Shown: positions 1 through 10,500 of the stretch, one piece after another | How positions within the stretch are numbered: position 1 is the first letter of the stretch | Layout: the number at the start of each line of letters is the position of its first letter | Origin: Oscillatoriales cyanobacterium | GTDB lineage: Bacteria > Cyanobacteriota > Cyanobacteriia > Cyanobacteriales > Microcoleaceae | NCBI GenBank assembly: GCA_004292745.1 | Contig: RDXH01000042.1 | Span: forward strand, 1-34,313 | Direction: 5' to 3' | DNA: 34,313 nucleotides | Position numbers and translations under genes: made by a program | Notes under the pieces: model-generated | What the model was told of the DNA's origin: nothing | Database searches by the model: none | The model's input: only the letters and a program-made list of their open reading frames with translations

Positions 1-1896
1 GATTCCCCGATCGCACAAAATCAGAATATTCACCCCAGATGCGATCGCGCGATCGGCTGCTGCGAAAACATCTTCTAATGCTTGTTCCAAACCTTTCACA
101 CCAGTTTTGGGGTCGAACAAAATCGGTACAGTAGCCGACTTGAAATTGCCCTGATTTACGTGCTTGAGTTTCGCCAGTTCTTCATTGCTGAGAATTGGTG
201 TTTTCAACTCAATTAAATGACAGCTTTCTGGTTCCGGTTTCAGCAAATTGCGTTCTGAACCAATCGTCGTTTCCGCAGAAGTGACAATCTCTTCTCTGAT
301 AGAATCAATTGGCGGATTCGTAACTTGGGCAAACAGTTGTTGGAAATATTCATAAAGCAGTTTTTGCCTGTTCGATAAAACAGCTAACGGCGTATCCGCG
401 CCCATCGCGCCGACAGCTTCCACCCCGTCGCGCGCCATTGGTGCTAACAGCAACCGCAGTTCTTCAAAGGTGTAGCCAAAGGCCATTTGCCGCTGCAATA
501 AAGGCACTGGGTTGGATTCTGCAACTTCCTTGGCATCTGGAAGTTTGGCAATTTCTACCATATGAGTGTCAATCCACTCGCGATACGGATGTTCCGAGGC
601 AATTTGATGTTTGATTTCCTCATCAGAAATGATGCGGCCTTCTGCTGTATTTACCAGGAACATCCGGCCTGGTTGCAAACGACCTTTTGAAAGAATTCGT
701 TCTGGCGCGATCGGCAAAACTCCAGCTTCCGATGCCATAATTACTAAGTCATCTTTAGTAATACAGTAACGAGAAGGACGTAAACCATTGCGATCGAGCA
801 CGGCCCCGATCGATGTACCATCCGTAAAGGCGATCGAAGCCGGCCCATCCCAAGGTTCCATCAAACAGGAATGATATTCGTAGAAAGCCTTTTTCTCATC
901 ACTCATCGACTCATGGGCTGTCCACGGTTCAGGAATCATCATCATAATGGCATGAGGCAAAGAACGCCCGGCCAAAGTCAGCAATTCTAAGGCATTATCA
1001 AAAATAGTGGAGTCACTACCATCGACATTGATTAAATTGGGGATTTTTTTTAAGTCATCGCCGAATAGTTCCGACTCGAACATCGATTGCCGCGCGTTCA
1101 TCCAATTGATGTTGCCGCGCATGGTGTTAATTTCGCCGTTGTGGGCGATGTAGCGGTAAGGGTGCGATCGCTCCCAACTCGGAAAAGTATTGGTGCTGAA
1201 GCGCGAGTGAACTAGGGCTAAAGCGCTTTCCATATCGGGGTCGTGGAGTTCGGGATAGTAATCTCCCACTTGCACCGGCATCAGCATTCCTTTGTAGACG
1301 ATCGTCCGGCAGGAAAGTGTGGAATTATACCAGTAGGGGTCTACGTTAGTCCTGCGAATCGCATTGTGGGCGCGTTTGCGAATGACGTAGAGTTTGCGCT
1401 CGAAAGCCGCCTCGTCCATACCTGCGGGGCGGCTGACGAACACTTGCTGCATGAAGGGTTCGCTGGCTTTGGCGGTATCGCCCAGGGATGAATTATCTGT
1501 GGGGACATCGCGCCAACCTAGTAGGGGACAGCCTTCTTCGGCTGCGATTTCGGCAAAGATGCGTTTGCCGTTTTCCCGTTCCGTCTGGTTTCGCGATGAG
1601 TAAATTGCACCAACCCCGTACTCCCCAGCTTCGGGAAGTTCGATATTTTGGGCCGAGGCTGCTTTTGAAAGAAACTTGTGTGGTATTTGCATCAAAATCC
1701 CCGCGCCGTCTCCGGTGTTGGCTTCGCAGCCGCAAGCGCCCCGATGGTCGAGGTTCAGCAGGATTGTCAGTGCCTGTTCTACTATTTCGTGAGATTTGTT
1801 ACCCTTGACGTGTACGATGAAGCCGACTCCGCAAGCGTCGTGCTCGAACTGCGGATCGTACAGCCCTTGCTTTTCTGGCACTCCGTTGTTGTTCAT
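1..1896 (-). CDS. gltB: Glutamate synthase large subunit, N-terminal part (cut by window edge)
   Basis: GOGAT makes two glutamates from glutamine and 2-oxoglutarate, completing ammonium assimilation with glutamine synthetase. The 632 codons present cover the N-terminal glutaminase (class II Ntn amidotransferase) domain and the start of the central region; the FMN/Fe-S synthase part lies beyond the left edge. The start at 1896 gives a short propeptide before the catalytic Cys22 in HDACGVGF, which would become residue 1 after processing. Other family motifs seen are [44 protein letters not shown] and RNGLRPSRY. No clear Shine-Dalgarno precedes the ATG. The gene could be the ferredoxin-dependent enzyme (glsF/gltS) or the NAD(P)H-dependent large subunit; the visible half does not settle this. 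The family assignment is very secure. Confidence 0.96.
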   Translation of the reverse strand, partial: MNNNGVPEKQGLYDPQFEHDACGVGFIVHVKGNKSHEIVEQALTILLNLDHRGACGCEANTGDGAGILMQIPHKFLSKAASAQNIELPEAGEYGVGAIYSSRNQTERENGKRIFAEIAAEEGCPLLGWRDVPTDNSSLGDTAKASEPFMQQVFVSRPAGMDEAAFERKLYVIRKRAHNAIRRTNVDPYWYNSTLSCRTIVYKGMLMPVQVGDYYPELHDPDMESALALVHSRFSTNTFPSWERSHPYRYIAHNGEINTMRGNINWMNARQSMFESELFGDDLKKIPNLINVDGSDSTIFDNALELLTLAGRSLPHAIMMMIPEPWTAHESMSDEKKAFYEYHSCLMEPWDGPASIAFTDGTSIGAVLDRNGLRPSRYCITKDDLVIMASEAGVLPIAPERILSKGRLQPGRMFLVNTAEGRIISDEEIKHQIASEHPYREWIDTHMVEIAKLPDAKEVAESNPVPLLQRQMAFGYTFEELRLLLAPMARDGVEAVGAMGADTPLAVLSNRQKLLYEYFQQLFAQVTNPPIDSIREEIVTSAETTIGSERNLLKPEPESCHLIELKTPILSNEELAKLKHVNQGNFKSATVPILFDPKTGVKGLEQALEDVFAAADRAIASGVNILILCDRGI

Positions 1897-2097
1897 TTTG
1901 ATGTGTCTGTTAAAGTGATGAAAAGATGTCGATCTAGAGCAGAGCGTGGGATGCCGATCGATCTAGTATCATGTATTATAGTTGGATCTACTGCATTGGG
2001 TAGATGCAGGAAAAAATCAAAGCTGGTGCGATCGATCGACCGTGAAAAATAGTTACAACGGATGAGTTAACTATGGAACCCGAAGGTCTAAATATTT

Positions 2098-2316
2098 ATG
2101 CTTAAAAAATCTTTAATTATTACTGTATCTCCTGAGATCATGGGTGGCACTCCAGTCTTTGCTTGTACTAGAGTTCCGGTACAAACACTTCTAGACTATC
2201 TAAAAGGAGGAGAATCAATTGATGATTTTTTAGATGGATTTCCAACTGTGACTAAAGAGCAAGTTATGGCATTGCTGGAAGAAGCAGAAAAACAGCTTGT
2301 TGGTATGGTGGCATAA
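2098..2316 (+). CDS. DUF433 antitoxin
   Basis: A 72-residue protein of the DUF433 family, small winged-helix-like proteins usually encoded directly before a DUF5615 PIN-like toxin, where they serve as antitoxin and probably as autorepressor. Diagnostic features are the N-terminal ISPEI-like stretch (VSPEIMGGTPVF), the TRVPVQTLLDYL segment and the acidic DDFLDGFP before the C-terminal helix. A weak GAAGG lies about 12 nt before the ATG. Only 3 nt separate it from the next gene, so the two are almost certainly co-translated. The family call rests on motif resemblance. The pair sits alone between gltB and a cupin gene, as is common for chromosomal toxin-antitoxin modules. Confidence 0.85.
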   Translation: MLKKSLIITVSPEIMGGTPVFACTRVPVQTLLDYLKGGESIDDFLDGFPTVTKEQVMALLEEAEKQLVGMVA

Positions 2317-2319
2317 CGC

Positions 2320-2640
2320 ATGAAGCTTCTTTTGGATGAGTGTATAGATCGCAAATTTACCAGAGAATTTGTTGATTATGAGATAAAAACGGTTCCACAA
2401 ATGGGATGGGCGGGTGTAAAAAATGGTCAACTTCTTGCCCTTGCAGAAGCAGAGTTTGATGTTTTCATTACAGTCGATCGCAACTTGTCATTTCAACAGA
2501 ATTTACCACAGTTCAACATTGCGGTAATTGTTCTGCAAGCACCCTCCAATCCCTTGGCAGATTTGAAGCCTTTAGCTCCCAAAGTTTTAGCGATTTTAGC
2601 AATGGCAACTACTGAACAAGTTACGATTGTCAGTGCATAG
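2320..2640 (+). CDS. DUF5615 PIN-like toxin
   Basis: A 106-residue protein of the DUF5615 family, PIN-like presumed ribonucleases that pair with DUF433 antitoxins. The N-terminus MKLLLDECID supplies the acidic residues Asp6, Glu7 and Asp10. The internal DVFITVDRNL places Asp53 at the usual second acidic position, followed by a hydrophobic strand (IAVIVLQAPSN). These residues are expected to bind the catalytic metal. The length is normal for the family and the frame is intact, so the toxin is probably functional. The ATG follows the antitoxin stop by 3 nt, indicating translational coupling. The RNA target cannot be inferred from sequence. Confidence 0.85.
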   Translation: MKLLLDECIDRKFTREFVDYEIKTVPQMGWAGVKNGQLLALAEAEFDVFITVDRNLSFQQNLPQFNIAVIVLQAPSNPLADLKPLAPKVLAILAMATTEQVTIVSA

Positions 2641-3161
2641 CCTTACGACATACGCTCTATGCAATTTTTCCCAACAACTGAATCCCCGATCGCCAATCAA
2701 TCCTATAATAATTTTATAGCGTTGTGCGTGCTGCGTCCATTGATGCGATCGCTTGGGGCCCAACAAAATGATTCCGGGATTCATCTCAAATCCGCTAGTA
2801 TCGTCCTGTATTCATCTCTCTCTTCTCTTCCTCTGCGCCCTCTGCGCCCTCTGCGGTTAAAAAAATCCAAAACAACCATAAATCTTATAAAATGTCCCCA
2901 TTACATAAAGAATCAGCCGCCCCAGATAAAGATTTGATGTAGATTTGGTCGATCGTACCCATCACAGGTGACAACTACTATAGTGATTTTGCTATGGTTG
3001 TTAAGGTCAGTCGATCGGGCAAAGCAGATTTTGCAGTAAAAATGTAGAGTTCGCTAACCCGTCCGCGCAGGTAAGCTTAAATTTTAACAACAAATTAGCT
3101 AACCTCAAAAACCAACTTTGTCTACTAAAGCTTCAACAAGCAATCCTGAAGGAGTAAAAAC
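2641..3161. other. Intergenic region with a partial dispersed repeat
   Basis: There are 521 bp without a convincing gene. It contains a partial copy of the CTCTGCGCCCTCTGCG repeat family (listed separately), after which an AT-rich stretch runs to the cupin gene. A purine-rich GAAGGAGT lies about 8-15 nt before the cupin ATG. I see no tRNA, riboswitch or strong terminator. Confidence 0.6.
2780..2866 (+). repeat. Dispersed MITE-like repeat, partial copy 1
   Basis: The left end (TCATCTCAAATCCGC, then a TATTCATCTCTC motif) matches the left ends of the copies at 31811-31920 and, in reverse complement, 28647-28753. The core is the run of CTCTGCGCCCTCTGCGC units ending in CTCTGCGGTTAAAA. The right terminal inverted repeat is not recognisable, so this copy is truncated or diverged. 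Confidence 0.6.
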
Positions 3162-3584
3162 ATGGTTCAGACTCAAGAAATTTCTCAAATATCTACTCTA
3201 GAAGCACCTATAGCAATCAACGGAATTACCGCCACAGAAATGCGCCCTTGGGGTTCTTTTACAACTCTTGAAGAAGGCCCAGGATATAAAATTAAGCGTA
3301 TAGAAGTTAAGCCCGGACATCGCCTCAGCCTCCAAATGCACCACCATCGCAGCGAACACTGGATCGTGGTTTCTGGTACTGCTAAAGTTACTTGCGGCGA
3401 AAATGAACAAGTTCTATTTACTAATCAGTCTACCTACGTTCCTCAGTGCATCAATCACCGTCTGGAAAATCCCGGTGTGATTCCCCTGATTTTAATTGAA
3501 GTACAGAATGGCGAATATCTGGGAGAAGACGATATTGTACGTTTTCAAGATGATTATGCCCGGACTGAATCTAAGGCTAAATAA
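3162..3584 (+). CDS. Cupin, mannose-6-phosphate isomerase type II-like
   Basis: A 140-residue single-domain cupin matching the C-terminal isomerase domain of bifunctional mannose-1-phosphate guanylyltransferase/mannose-6-phosphate isomerase, here encoded alone as is common in cyanobacteria. Family signatures are RPWGSF (residues 28-33), the [12 protein letters not shown] segment and the metal-binding set HHHRSEHW (His60, His62, Glu65 or His66), with His99 in the second cupin motif (CINHRLEN). The predicted reaction is interconversion of mannose-6-phosphate and fructose-6-phosphate in the cytoplasm, feeding GDP-mannose and exopolysaccharide synthesis. A GAAGGAGT Shine-Dalgarno lies just upstream. 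A different sugar-binding cupin role cannot be excluded. Confidence 0.88.
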   Translation: MVQTQEISQISTLEAPIAINGITATEMRPWGSFTTLEEGPGYKIKRIEVKPGHRLSLQMHHHRSEHWIVVSGTAKVTCGENEQVLFTNQSTYVPQCINHRLENPGVIPLILIEVQNGEYLGEDDIVRFQDDYARTESKAK

Positions 3585-3608
3585 CCTATAAACTGGTAAT
3601 TGGGGATA

Positions 3609-3690
3609 GGGCATAGGGCATAGGGCATAGGGCATAGGGCATAGGGCATAGGGCATAGGGCATAGGGCATAGGGCATAGGGCATAGGGTA
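3609..3690. repeat. Heptanucleotide tandem array (GGGCATA)11
   Basis: Eleven perfect head-to-tail GGGCATA units run from 3609 to 3685, with a degenerate GGGGATA before and GGGTA after. Seven-base arrays of this kind are the short tandemly repeated repetitive (STRR) sequences of filamentous cyanobacteria. The array begins shortly after the cupin stop codon. Confidence 0.95.
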
Positions 3691-3745
3691 TTCGCACCAA
3701 CAAGTAAGCAATAAACAATTAGTAATAAGCCACAACTAATAACTA

Positions 3746-3862
3746 ATTCCCCATTCCCAATTCCCAATTCCCAATTCCCCATTCCCTCCCCCATCCCCAA
3801 TTCCCAATTCCCAATTCCCAATTCCCAATTCCCAATTCCCCATTCCCCATTCCCCATTCCCA
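3746..3862. repeat. Heptanucleotide tandem array (ATTCCCA/ATTCCCC)15
   Basis: About fifteen heptamers, mainly ATTCCCA with ATTCCCC variants, are split by a 12-nt interruption at 3788-3799. The array is a second STRR type only about 55 bp after the GGGCATA array and ends 6 nt before the ATG of the Fe-S protein gene, taking the place of a normal ribosome binding site. Confidence 0.95.
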
Positions 3863-3868
3863 AAATTA

Positions 3869-4192
3869 ATGATTCATCTTAGCAAAACCGCAGCTCAGGA
3901 AGTAATGCGCCTCAAATCTAAGCATCCAAACCCCAATGCTTTATTTCGTCTAGGCGTGGAATCTAGCGGTTGTTCCGGTTTATCTTATACTATGGCTTTT
4001 GAGGATGCGATCGACTCAGAAGCCAATGTTTGCCAGTCGGAGGGGATTGAAATTGCGATCGACCCCCAGCATTTAAAATATCTCAACGAGCTCACCTTGG
4101 ACTATTCAGAGGATTTGATGGGCGGAGGTTTCCGATTTCACAATCCTAATGCGACTAAAAGTTGTAGCTGCGGCAATTCGTTTTCTGCATAG
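3869..4192 (+). CDS. Iron-sulfur cluster assembly accessory protein, IscA/SufA/HesB family
   Basis: A 107-residue A-type Fe-S carrier protein that accepts nascent clusters or iron and passes them to apo-proteins in the cytoplasm. The three conserved cysteines are present: Cys35 in SSGCSGLSY, and Cys99 and Cys101 in the C-terminal KSCSCGNSF. The preceding [11 protein letters not shown] is a family signature. Length is typical. The ATG at 3869 is fixed by the alignment of its N-terminus ([14 protein letters not shown]) with the family. The leader is odd: a C/T/A-rich heptamer array runs to 6 nt before the ATG and no Shine-Dalgarno is visible. Which paralogue (IscA, SufA or ErpA) cannot be decided here. 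Confidence 0.93.
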   Translation: MIHLSKTAAQEVMRLKSKHPNPNALFRLGVESSGCSGLSYTMAFEDAIDSEANVCQSEGIEIAIDPQHLKYLNELTLDYSEDLMGGGFRFHNPNATKSCSCGNSFSA

Positions 4193-4542
4193 AGATAAAT
4201 ACTCAACCTCTAGAGTGCGTCAGTTACATCTAATTCTATTAGTTGTGAATATGCTAGTGGCTGACGCACCTTACCAATTATTAAGGAATAACCAAGAGGA
4301 TGACATTTAAAGATTTATAAAAATTACAAAAAACCTTCAAATAAGCAGATCTAGACTACCAAGTTGAACTATCAAGTGAGATGATTATCGTCCTTGACCC
4401 GTCAGCTTTCTAGTAAATATACTGATGAAATAATTGAGATTGTAAAGTATAAATATAAAAGAGCGATCGCTCTGAAAATATCATGGTAAAACCGCTTTTT
4501 CCGAAAGTTATTTTTGGAGACTTACTAATAAAATGATCCGTC
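4193..4542. other. Intergenic region before the large kinase
   Basis: It spans 350 bp. It holds an inverted repeat (listed separately), an AT-rich stretch, and a HIP1 site inside AGAGCGATCGCTCT near 4461-4474. A GGAGA at 4516-4520 precedes two possible starts. No RNA gene is recognised. Confidence 0.5.
4215..4269. repeat. Inverted repeat GTGCGTCAG ... CTGACGCAC
   Basis: Perfect 9-bp arms at 4215-4223 and 4261-4269 enclose a 37-bp spacer. It lies just after the iscA-like gene but lacks a T-run, so it is a weak candidate for a rho-independent terminator. It may be the ends of a small cyanobacterial repeat. Confidence 0.5.
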
Positions 4543-4553
4543 ATGCAGCTTAA
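4533..4553 (+). promoter_or_regulatory. Possible six-codon leader ORF overlapping the kinase start
   Basis: ATG at 4533 opens a six-codon frame (MIRHAA, stop at 4551-4553) that overlaps the first codons of the kinase in another frame. The only purine-rich ribosome binding candidate, GGAGA at 4516-4520, is 12 nt from this ATG but 22 nt from the kinase ATG, so the kinase could be translated by coupling. This may be chance. Confidence 0.2.
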
Positions 4554-7500
4554 AGACTTGCCAACTCTAGAGCGAGCTATCGATCGTCACCCCATAACTG
4601 TAGCACCTCAAACATCACTCCTCGATGTTCTGCGCTTGATGGGGCAAGTAGATGGCGAGGATAGTTTCTGGTTCCCACAAGCAACGATTATTGAGAGTGG
4701 CGATGAACTAGAAAGTAACCAGAGGATGTCACTTTTACACAATGGTTGCGTTTTGGTAGTGGAGGAGTCCTCCAATCATCGCACAACATCTCTGGCAGGA
4801 ATTTTTACTGCCAGAGATGCTATGTGTCTGGCGGCGTCGGGTATAACTTGCTTAAGCCCGATCAAAATCGCTGATGTGATGAGACAGCCCCAAGTGGTTT
4901 TCAAGCTGTCGGAAGCTCAAGATATTTTTACGCCATTATTGATATTTCGCCAACATCAAATTTCCTATCTGCCGATTGTAGACGATCGCGATCGACTCTT
5001 GGGGATAGTTACTCCCGAAAGTATCCTGGAAACTCTCCAAAGCGCTAATCTCCTCAAATTAGGCACTGTCGCAGAAGTCATGAAAACTCAAATCCTAAGC
5101 GTACCCAGACATACATCGGTACTCAAAATTGCTCAGTTGATGGTAGAAAATCTCGCCAGTTGGGCGCTAATTACCGACAATCTCAGAGAGGGAGTAGAGT
5201 ACGAAGTAGCAGAAATTTCCCGCATCATTCCCGCAGGTATCGTCACAGAACATAAGATTTTACAAGCACAAGCTCTCGGCATAGATTTAGCACAAACCCA
5301 TGCTTCAGCTATTATGAGAAGGCTGGGAACTCACCTCAACCCAGAAGATTCCCTGTGGCGTGCTTGTCAGCAAATGCAGCAAGAGCAAATGCAGCCCCTA
5401 TTAGTATCTCAGTTTCGGGAAAATGTCCATAATTATCTGTTAGGAATCGTCGCCCAGGTAGACTTATTGGGTTTGTTGGAACCAGCCCAAATTTATAAAG
5501 GACTCAAACGCGCACAGCAATCTATTCGTCAACTACAAATCGAAAATACTGAATTGCTACGCAGTCGTAATGCGGAACTAGAAACCCAGGTAGAGCAGCG
5601 TACTGCTGAACTCCAAGCAGCACTGACAAAGGTTGAACAACAAGCAAAACAGGCTGCACTCATTAACCAAATTGTTCAGGTGATGCGAGATACGATGGTT
5701 GTCGATCAAATCTTGCAGACGACGGTAGATCAGTTGCATGAATCCCTGAATGTCAGTCGCTGCGTAATTTTGGAAGAAAACAGCCACCGAGAAATTTCCA
5801 TTACCTACTGTAGTGAAGCTACCCCAGAAGCAGAAAAATTACTGGGAATGCACTGTCCGATATTGAACCGCTACAAACAGCAATTAATTCACGGCCATCA
5901 AGTTCTATTTAGCAAAATTGACGACTCTTTAACCCCAGAGTTGCAAGCAGTTGCCCATCAGTTGAGTGTTCGTGCTATGTTGATTACACCGCTGGTATAT
6001 CAACAACAGTTCCTGGGTGCGATTTGCCTGCACCAGTGCGATCGCGAACGAGAATGGACCGATTCCGAATTGGAATTTGTCAAGACGATTTCTACTCATT
6101 GTGCGATCGCCATTCATCAAGCCAAACTTTATCAACAACTACAAACTGAACTTGCCGAACGAGAGCGCGCCGAAGCAGCCCTGCAAACACAAAAAGAATT
6201 TCTGCGGAATGTCATCGACACCAGTCCCCACGCCATTTTTGTTAAAGATTGTAATGGAACATACGTTTTAGTCAATCAATCTCTTGCCGAACTCTTAGGT
6301 ACAACAGTAGAAAATTTGACTGGCAAAAAAGATGCCGAATTTATTGACGATCCTGCACAAGTTGAGAAATTTTTGGCTGATGTTCGAGAAATTACCAGCA
6401 CCTTAGAGCCCAAATTTTTTTTAGAAGAAACCGTTACCACGCCTACGGGAGAAATTCGGTACTTTCAAATAGTCAAAAAACCTCTGTTATCTGCCGATGG
6501 TACCAGTTGTCAAATCCTTGGTGTCGCTACGGATATTACCGATCGCAAATTAGCCGAACAAGCCCTACGGGAGAGCGAACAACTCTTCCGCTTAATGGCA
6601 GATACAGCCCCAGTATTTATCTGGATGTCAGGTACTGATAGTCGGCGGAATTTTTTTAACCAAAGCTGGTTAGATTTTACAGGTAAAACTTTAGAAGAAC
6701 AACTAGATAACGGTTGGACAGCAGCAGTCCATTCCGATGATTTGCACCATTGTTTAGATATCTATCTATCCTCTTTTAACACCAGTCAAAAATTCCTGAT
6801 GGAATACCGTCTCAGGAATGCTGATGGAGAGTTTCGTTGGATTTTAGATAGAGGCGTGCCTCGGTTTACGCCCAGTGGCAATTTTGCAGGTTACATTGGC
6901 TCCTGTGTTGATATCACCGAGCGTAAAGTTGCTGAGGAGTCGCTGCAACAAGCCAAAGAGCAATTACAAGCGGTATTGGATGCCGTACCTGGATTTATTT
7001 CTTGGATTGATGCGGATGGGAAATACCTTGGTGTTAACCGACATCTGGCTGACAGCTTTAACTTGATGCCCAAGGATTTTATAGGCAAAGAACTCGGTTT
7101 TATGCAAAATAGCCCCCTGTTTGCAGAATTTATGATTCAGTTTATTGGTAGTTCTGATGTGCAGGCTTCCCAAGTTATTGAATCACAAATTGATGGTCGA
7201 GCGCGACATTACTTACTCGCCGCTCACAAATATCAACAAGAAACGGCAGTGGTGTGCGTCGGGATTGATATTACAGAACGCAAACAAGCAGAAGAATCTC
7301 TACGGGAGAGCCAGATAAAATTGAGTGCTATCTTCAATAATACATTTCAGTTTACTGGCTTGTTGCAATTAGATGGTACTTTGGTGGAACCAAACCAGAC
7401 GGTACTAGATTTTGGTGGCTTGCAGTTAGCTGATGTGGTTGGGATTCCCTTGTGGGAAACTCGCTGGTGGACAATTTCCACCACGACTCAAGAACGTTTA

Positions 7501-10500
7501 AAAAGCGCGATCGCCTACGCTGCATCTGGTAACTTTATCCGTTATGAAGTTGATGTTTTGGGTGTGGGTAATACCATAGCCACTGTTGACTTCTCCATCA
7601 AGCCAATGAAAGATGAGGCGGGAAAAGTGGTAATGCTGATTGCTGAAGGTCGCGATATTACTGAATTAAAGCAGGCGCAGAACGATCGCGATCGCTTTTT
7701 CAATAATTCTATGGATCTAATGGCGATCGCCGAATTCAACGGTTGTTTTAAGCTAGTCAACCCCGCTTGCACAGAAATTCTTGGTTATACCAAAGACGAA
7801 CTAGAAGGCAAAAATTTTGTTGAATTAATTCACCCCCATGACTTACAAACAGTCTACAATGTATGGGAAAAAGAAAAAAATACTGGTCATGCAGTGCGGG
7901 ATTTGGAAATTCGCTTTCGTTGTTTGAACGGTACTTACAAGTGGCTATCTTGGAACAGCATTCCTTTCCCAGAAGAAGGTATCAGCTATGGCTTTGCTCG
8001 CGATATTACTGCTCGTAAATCTGCTGAAAAAGCCTGGGAAATACTCAATGAAGAGCTGGAAAACAAAGTCGAGGAACGTACAGCTCAGTTAAGGATAGCT
8101 AACCAGCAATTACACCAAGAAATTAGGGAACGCCAGCAATTTGAGGCAGCCTTGAGAGCCAGTCAAGAGCAGCTACAAGCCATTCTTGATAACTCCCCAG
8201 CGGTAATTTATTTAGTAGACATTCAAAACAGATATATCCTGGTTAATCACAAATTTGAAAACTTGTTTGGAGTTACCACAAAAGAACTGATTGGTCAAAG
8301 CATTTACACTCAATTTTCCGAAAAAATAGCCGATTATTTTGCTGAAAAAAATCGCCTAGTAGTTGAAAGCGGACAACCTATAAAAAGCGAAGAAACTATA
8401 CATTTGAAGGATGGAATACACACTTATATTACCATCAAATTTCCCCTCAAAGATGCCGAGGGAGTTACCTATGCCGTTTGCGGTATTTCTACAGATATTA
8501 CCGATCGCCAAATTGCCGAAGAAACCCTGCGACGACAATTAGCTGCTGTAGAAGCCGCAACAGATGGGATTGCAATTCTGAATGCCCAAGGTGAATACAT
8601 CTACTTGAACGCTTCCCACAACCAAATATTTGGATACGACAGCAGCAGTAGCCTGCTAGGTAAAACTTGGCGCGAACTCTACCCTCAAGAAGAAATTGAA
8701 CGATTCGATCGTGAAATATTTCCCCTATTTTCGCAATCAGGAAAATGGCAAGGAGAAGCAACTGCTAAAAGACGGGATGGAACAAAAATTGCCCAGGAAA
8801 TTTCTCTGACATTAATTGAAGAAGGAGGAATTATTTGTGTTTGCCGCGATATTAGCCAACGCAAAGTTGCTGAAGAAACCTCAAGAATTAGAGACCGGGC
8901 AATTACTGCTAGTAGCAATGGTATTATCATCTCCGATGCGAGGCTCCCTGATAATCCATTAATCTACGTAAACCCCGCTTTTGAGCGCATAACTGGTTAT
9001 TCTGCGGCCGAAGCGATCGGACGCAACTGCCGTTTTCTGCAAGGAACAGAAACCAACCAACCGGGGTTAGATCAACTCAGTACCGCTATCAAAGAAAATA
9101 AAAATTGTGTAGTTATTTTACGGAATTATCGCAAAGATGGTACTATGTTCTGGAATGAGTTAAGCATTTCTCCCATTTACGATGCCCAGCAAAATCTTAC
9201 TCATTACATAGGTATTCAAACAGATATCACCGATCGCAAACTTGCCGAAAAAGCCCTGTGGGCGACCCAAGATAGATTAAAATACTTACTTTCTTGCAGT
9301 CCAGCGGTCATTTACAGTACCAAATCAGTGGGAGATTGCTGTCCTACCTTTATTAGCGAAAATATCACCTCACTTGTGGGCTATGAAGCGTGGCAATTCC
9401 TAGCAGATTCTAGTTTCTGGAACCGTCAAATTCACCCAGAAGATGCCCCCCGCGTCATGGCAAATCTACAATCACTAATTGAGCAAGGTTCAAACATTCA
9501 GGAATACCGCTTTCTCCACCAAGATGGTACTTACCGCTGGCTATACAATCAAACCAAGCTAGTACGAGATGGGGAGGGTAAGCCACGGGAAATAGTTGGT
9601 TATTTGGCAGATATTAGCGATCGCAAACAAGCAGAGTCAGAGCGATCGCGCTTGGTAGCAATTCTAGAAGCCAGCACCGACTTTGTAGGTATGTCCGATA
9701 TTAAAGGCAACATACTCTGGAACAACAACCAGATGAAACAACTCATGGGAATTCCCACAAATCAGGAACTCTTGCAGTCTGATATTCCCCAATATCACCC
9801 CCAATGGGCACTGGAAATTATCCAAAATCAAGGCCTCCCCTCTGCCACCCACAACGGAGTTTGGGTTGGTGAAACAGCTTTATTAAGAAAGGATGGGACG
9901 GAAATGCCCGTTTCCCAAATGATCATCGCCCACAAGTCACCCACCGGAATAGTAGAGTTTTATTCCACTTTGATGCGCGATATCACAGCCCTCAAGCAAG
10001 CTGAAACAGCCTTGCAACAAGCTAAAGATCAATTGCAAGCTGTATTAGATGCCGTACCTGGATCGGTTTCTTGGATTGGTTCCGATCTACGATACCTTGG
10101 GGTTAACCAACACCTTGCTGGCACTTTTAACCTATCCCCAGAGGCTTTTGTTGGTCAAGATATTGGCTTTCTGAAAAATAGTGCTAACTTTGCTGAATTA
10201 ATGGGTAAATTTATGATTTCACCAGGGACTGCCACAAGTCAAATTATTGATTTAAAAATTCACGATGCTACCAAAAATTACTTGGTAGTCGCCCAGAAAT
10301 ATCAGCAAGGATCAGCGGCGGTTTCCGTGGGAATTGATATTACCGATCGCAAACAGGCAGAAAGCAAACTCCTAGCATCACTCAAAGATAAAGAAGTCTT
10401 GCTTAAAGAAATTCATCATCGAGTCAAAAACAACTTGCAGATAATTTCTAGTCTCCTGAAATTGCAATCGGGGTATATCAAAGACCGAGAAGCATTAACT

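Noticed and set aside
1243-2052. Several plus-strand open frames opposite glutamate synthase
   Set aside because: The minus-strand frame is an unmistakable GOGAT with full motifs; the others are shadows with no family resemblance.
1897-2097. NtcA site upstream of glutamate synthase
   Set aside because: I looked for GTA-N8-TAC and found only imperfect matches, so no site is claimed.
2659-2937. Plus-strand 92-codon frame with LRPLRPLRL
   Set aside because: It runs through the CTCTGCGCC dispersed repeat and has no Shine-Dalgarno or recognisable domain.
3609-3862. Possible CRISPR array
   Set aside because: The units are 7 bp head-to-tail with no unique spacers, and no cas genes are present.
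3492-3863. Minus-strand 123-codon open frame with repeated GNWELGI and LCPMPYA peptides
   Set aside because: It is the translation of the two heptamer arrays in a stop-free frame and overlaps the cupin gene end; there is no ribosome binding site or family resemblance.
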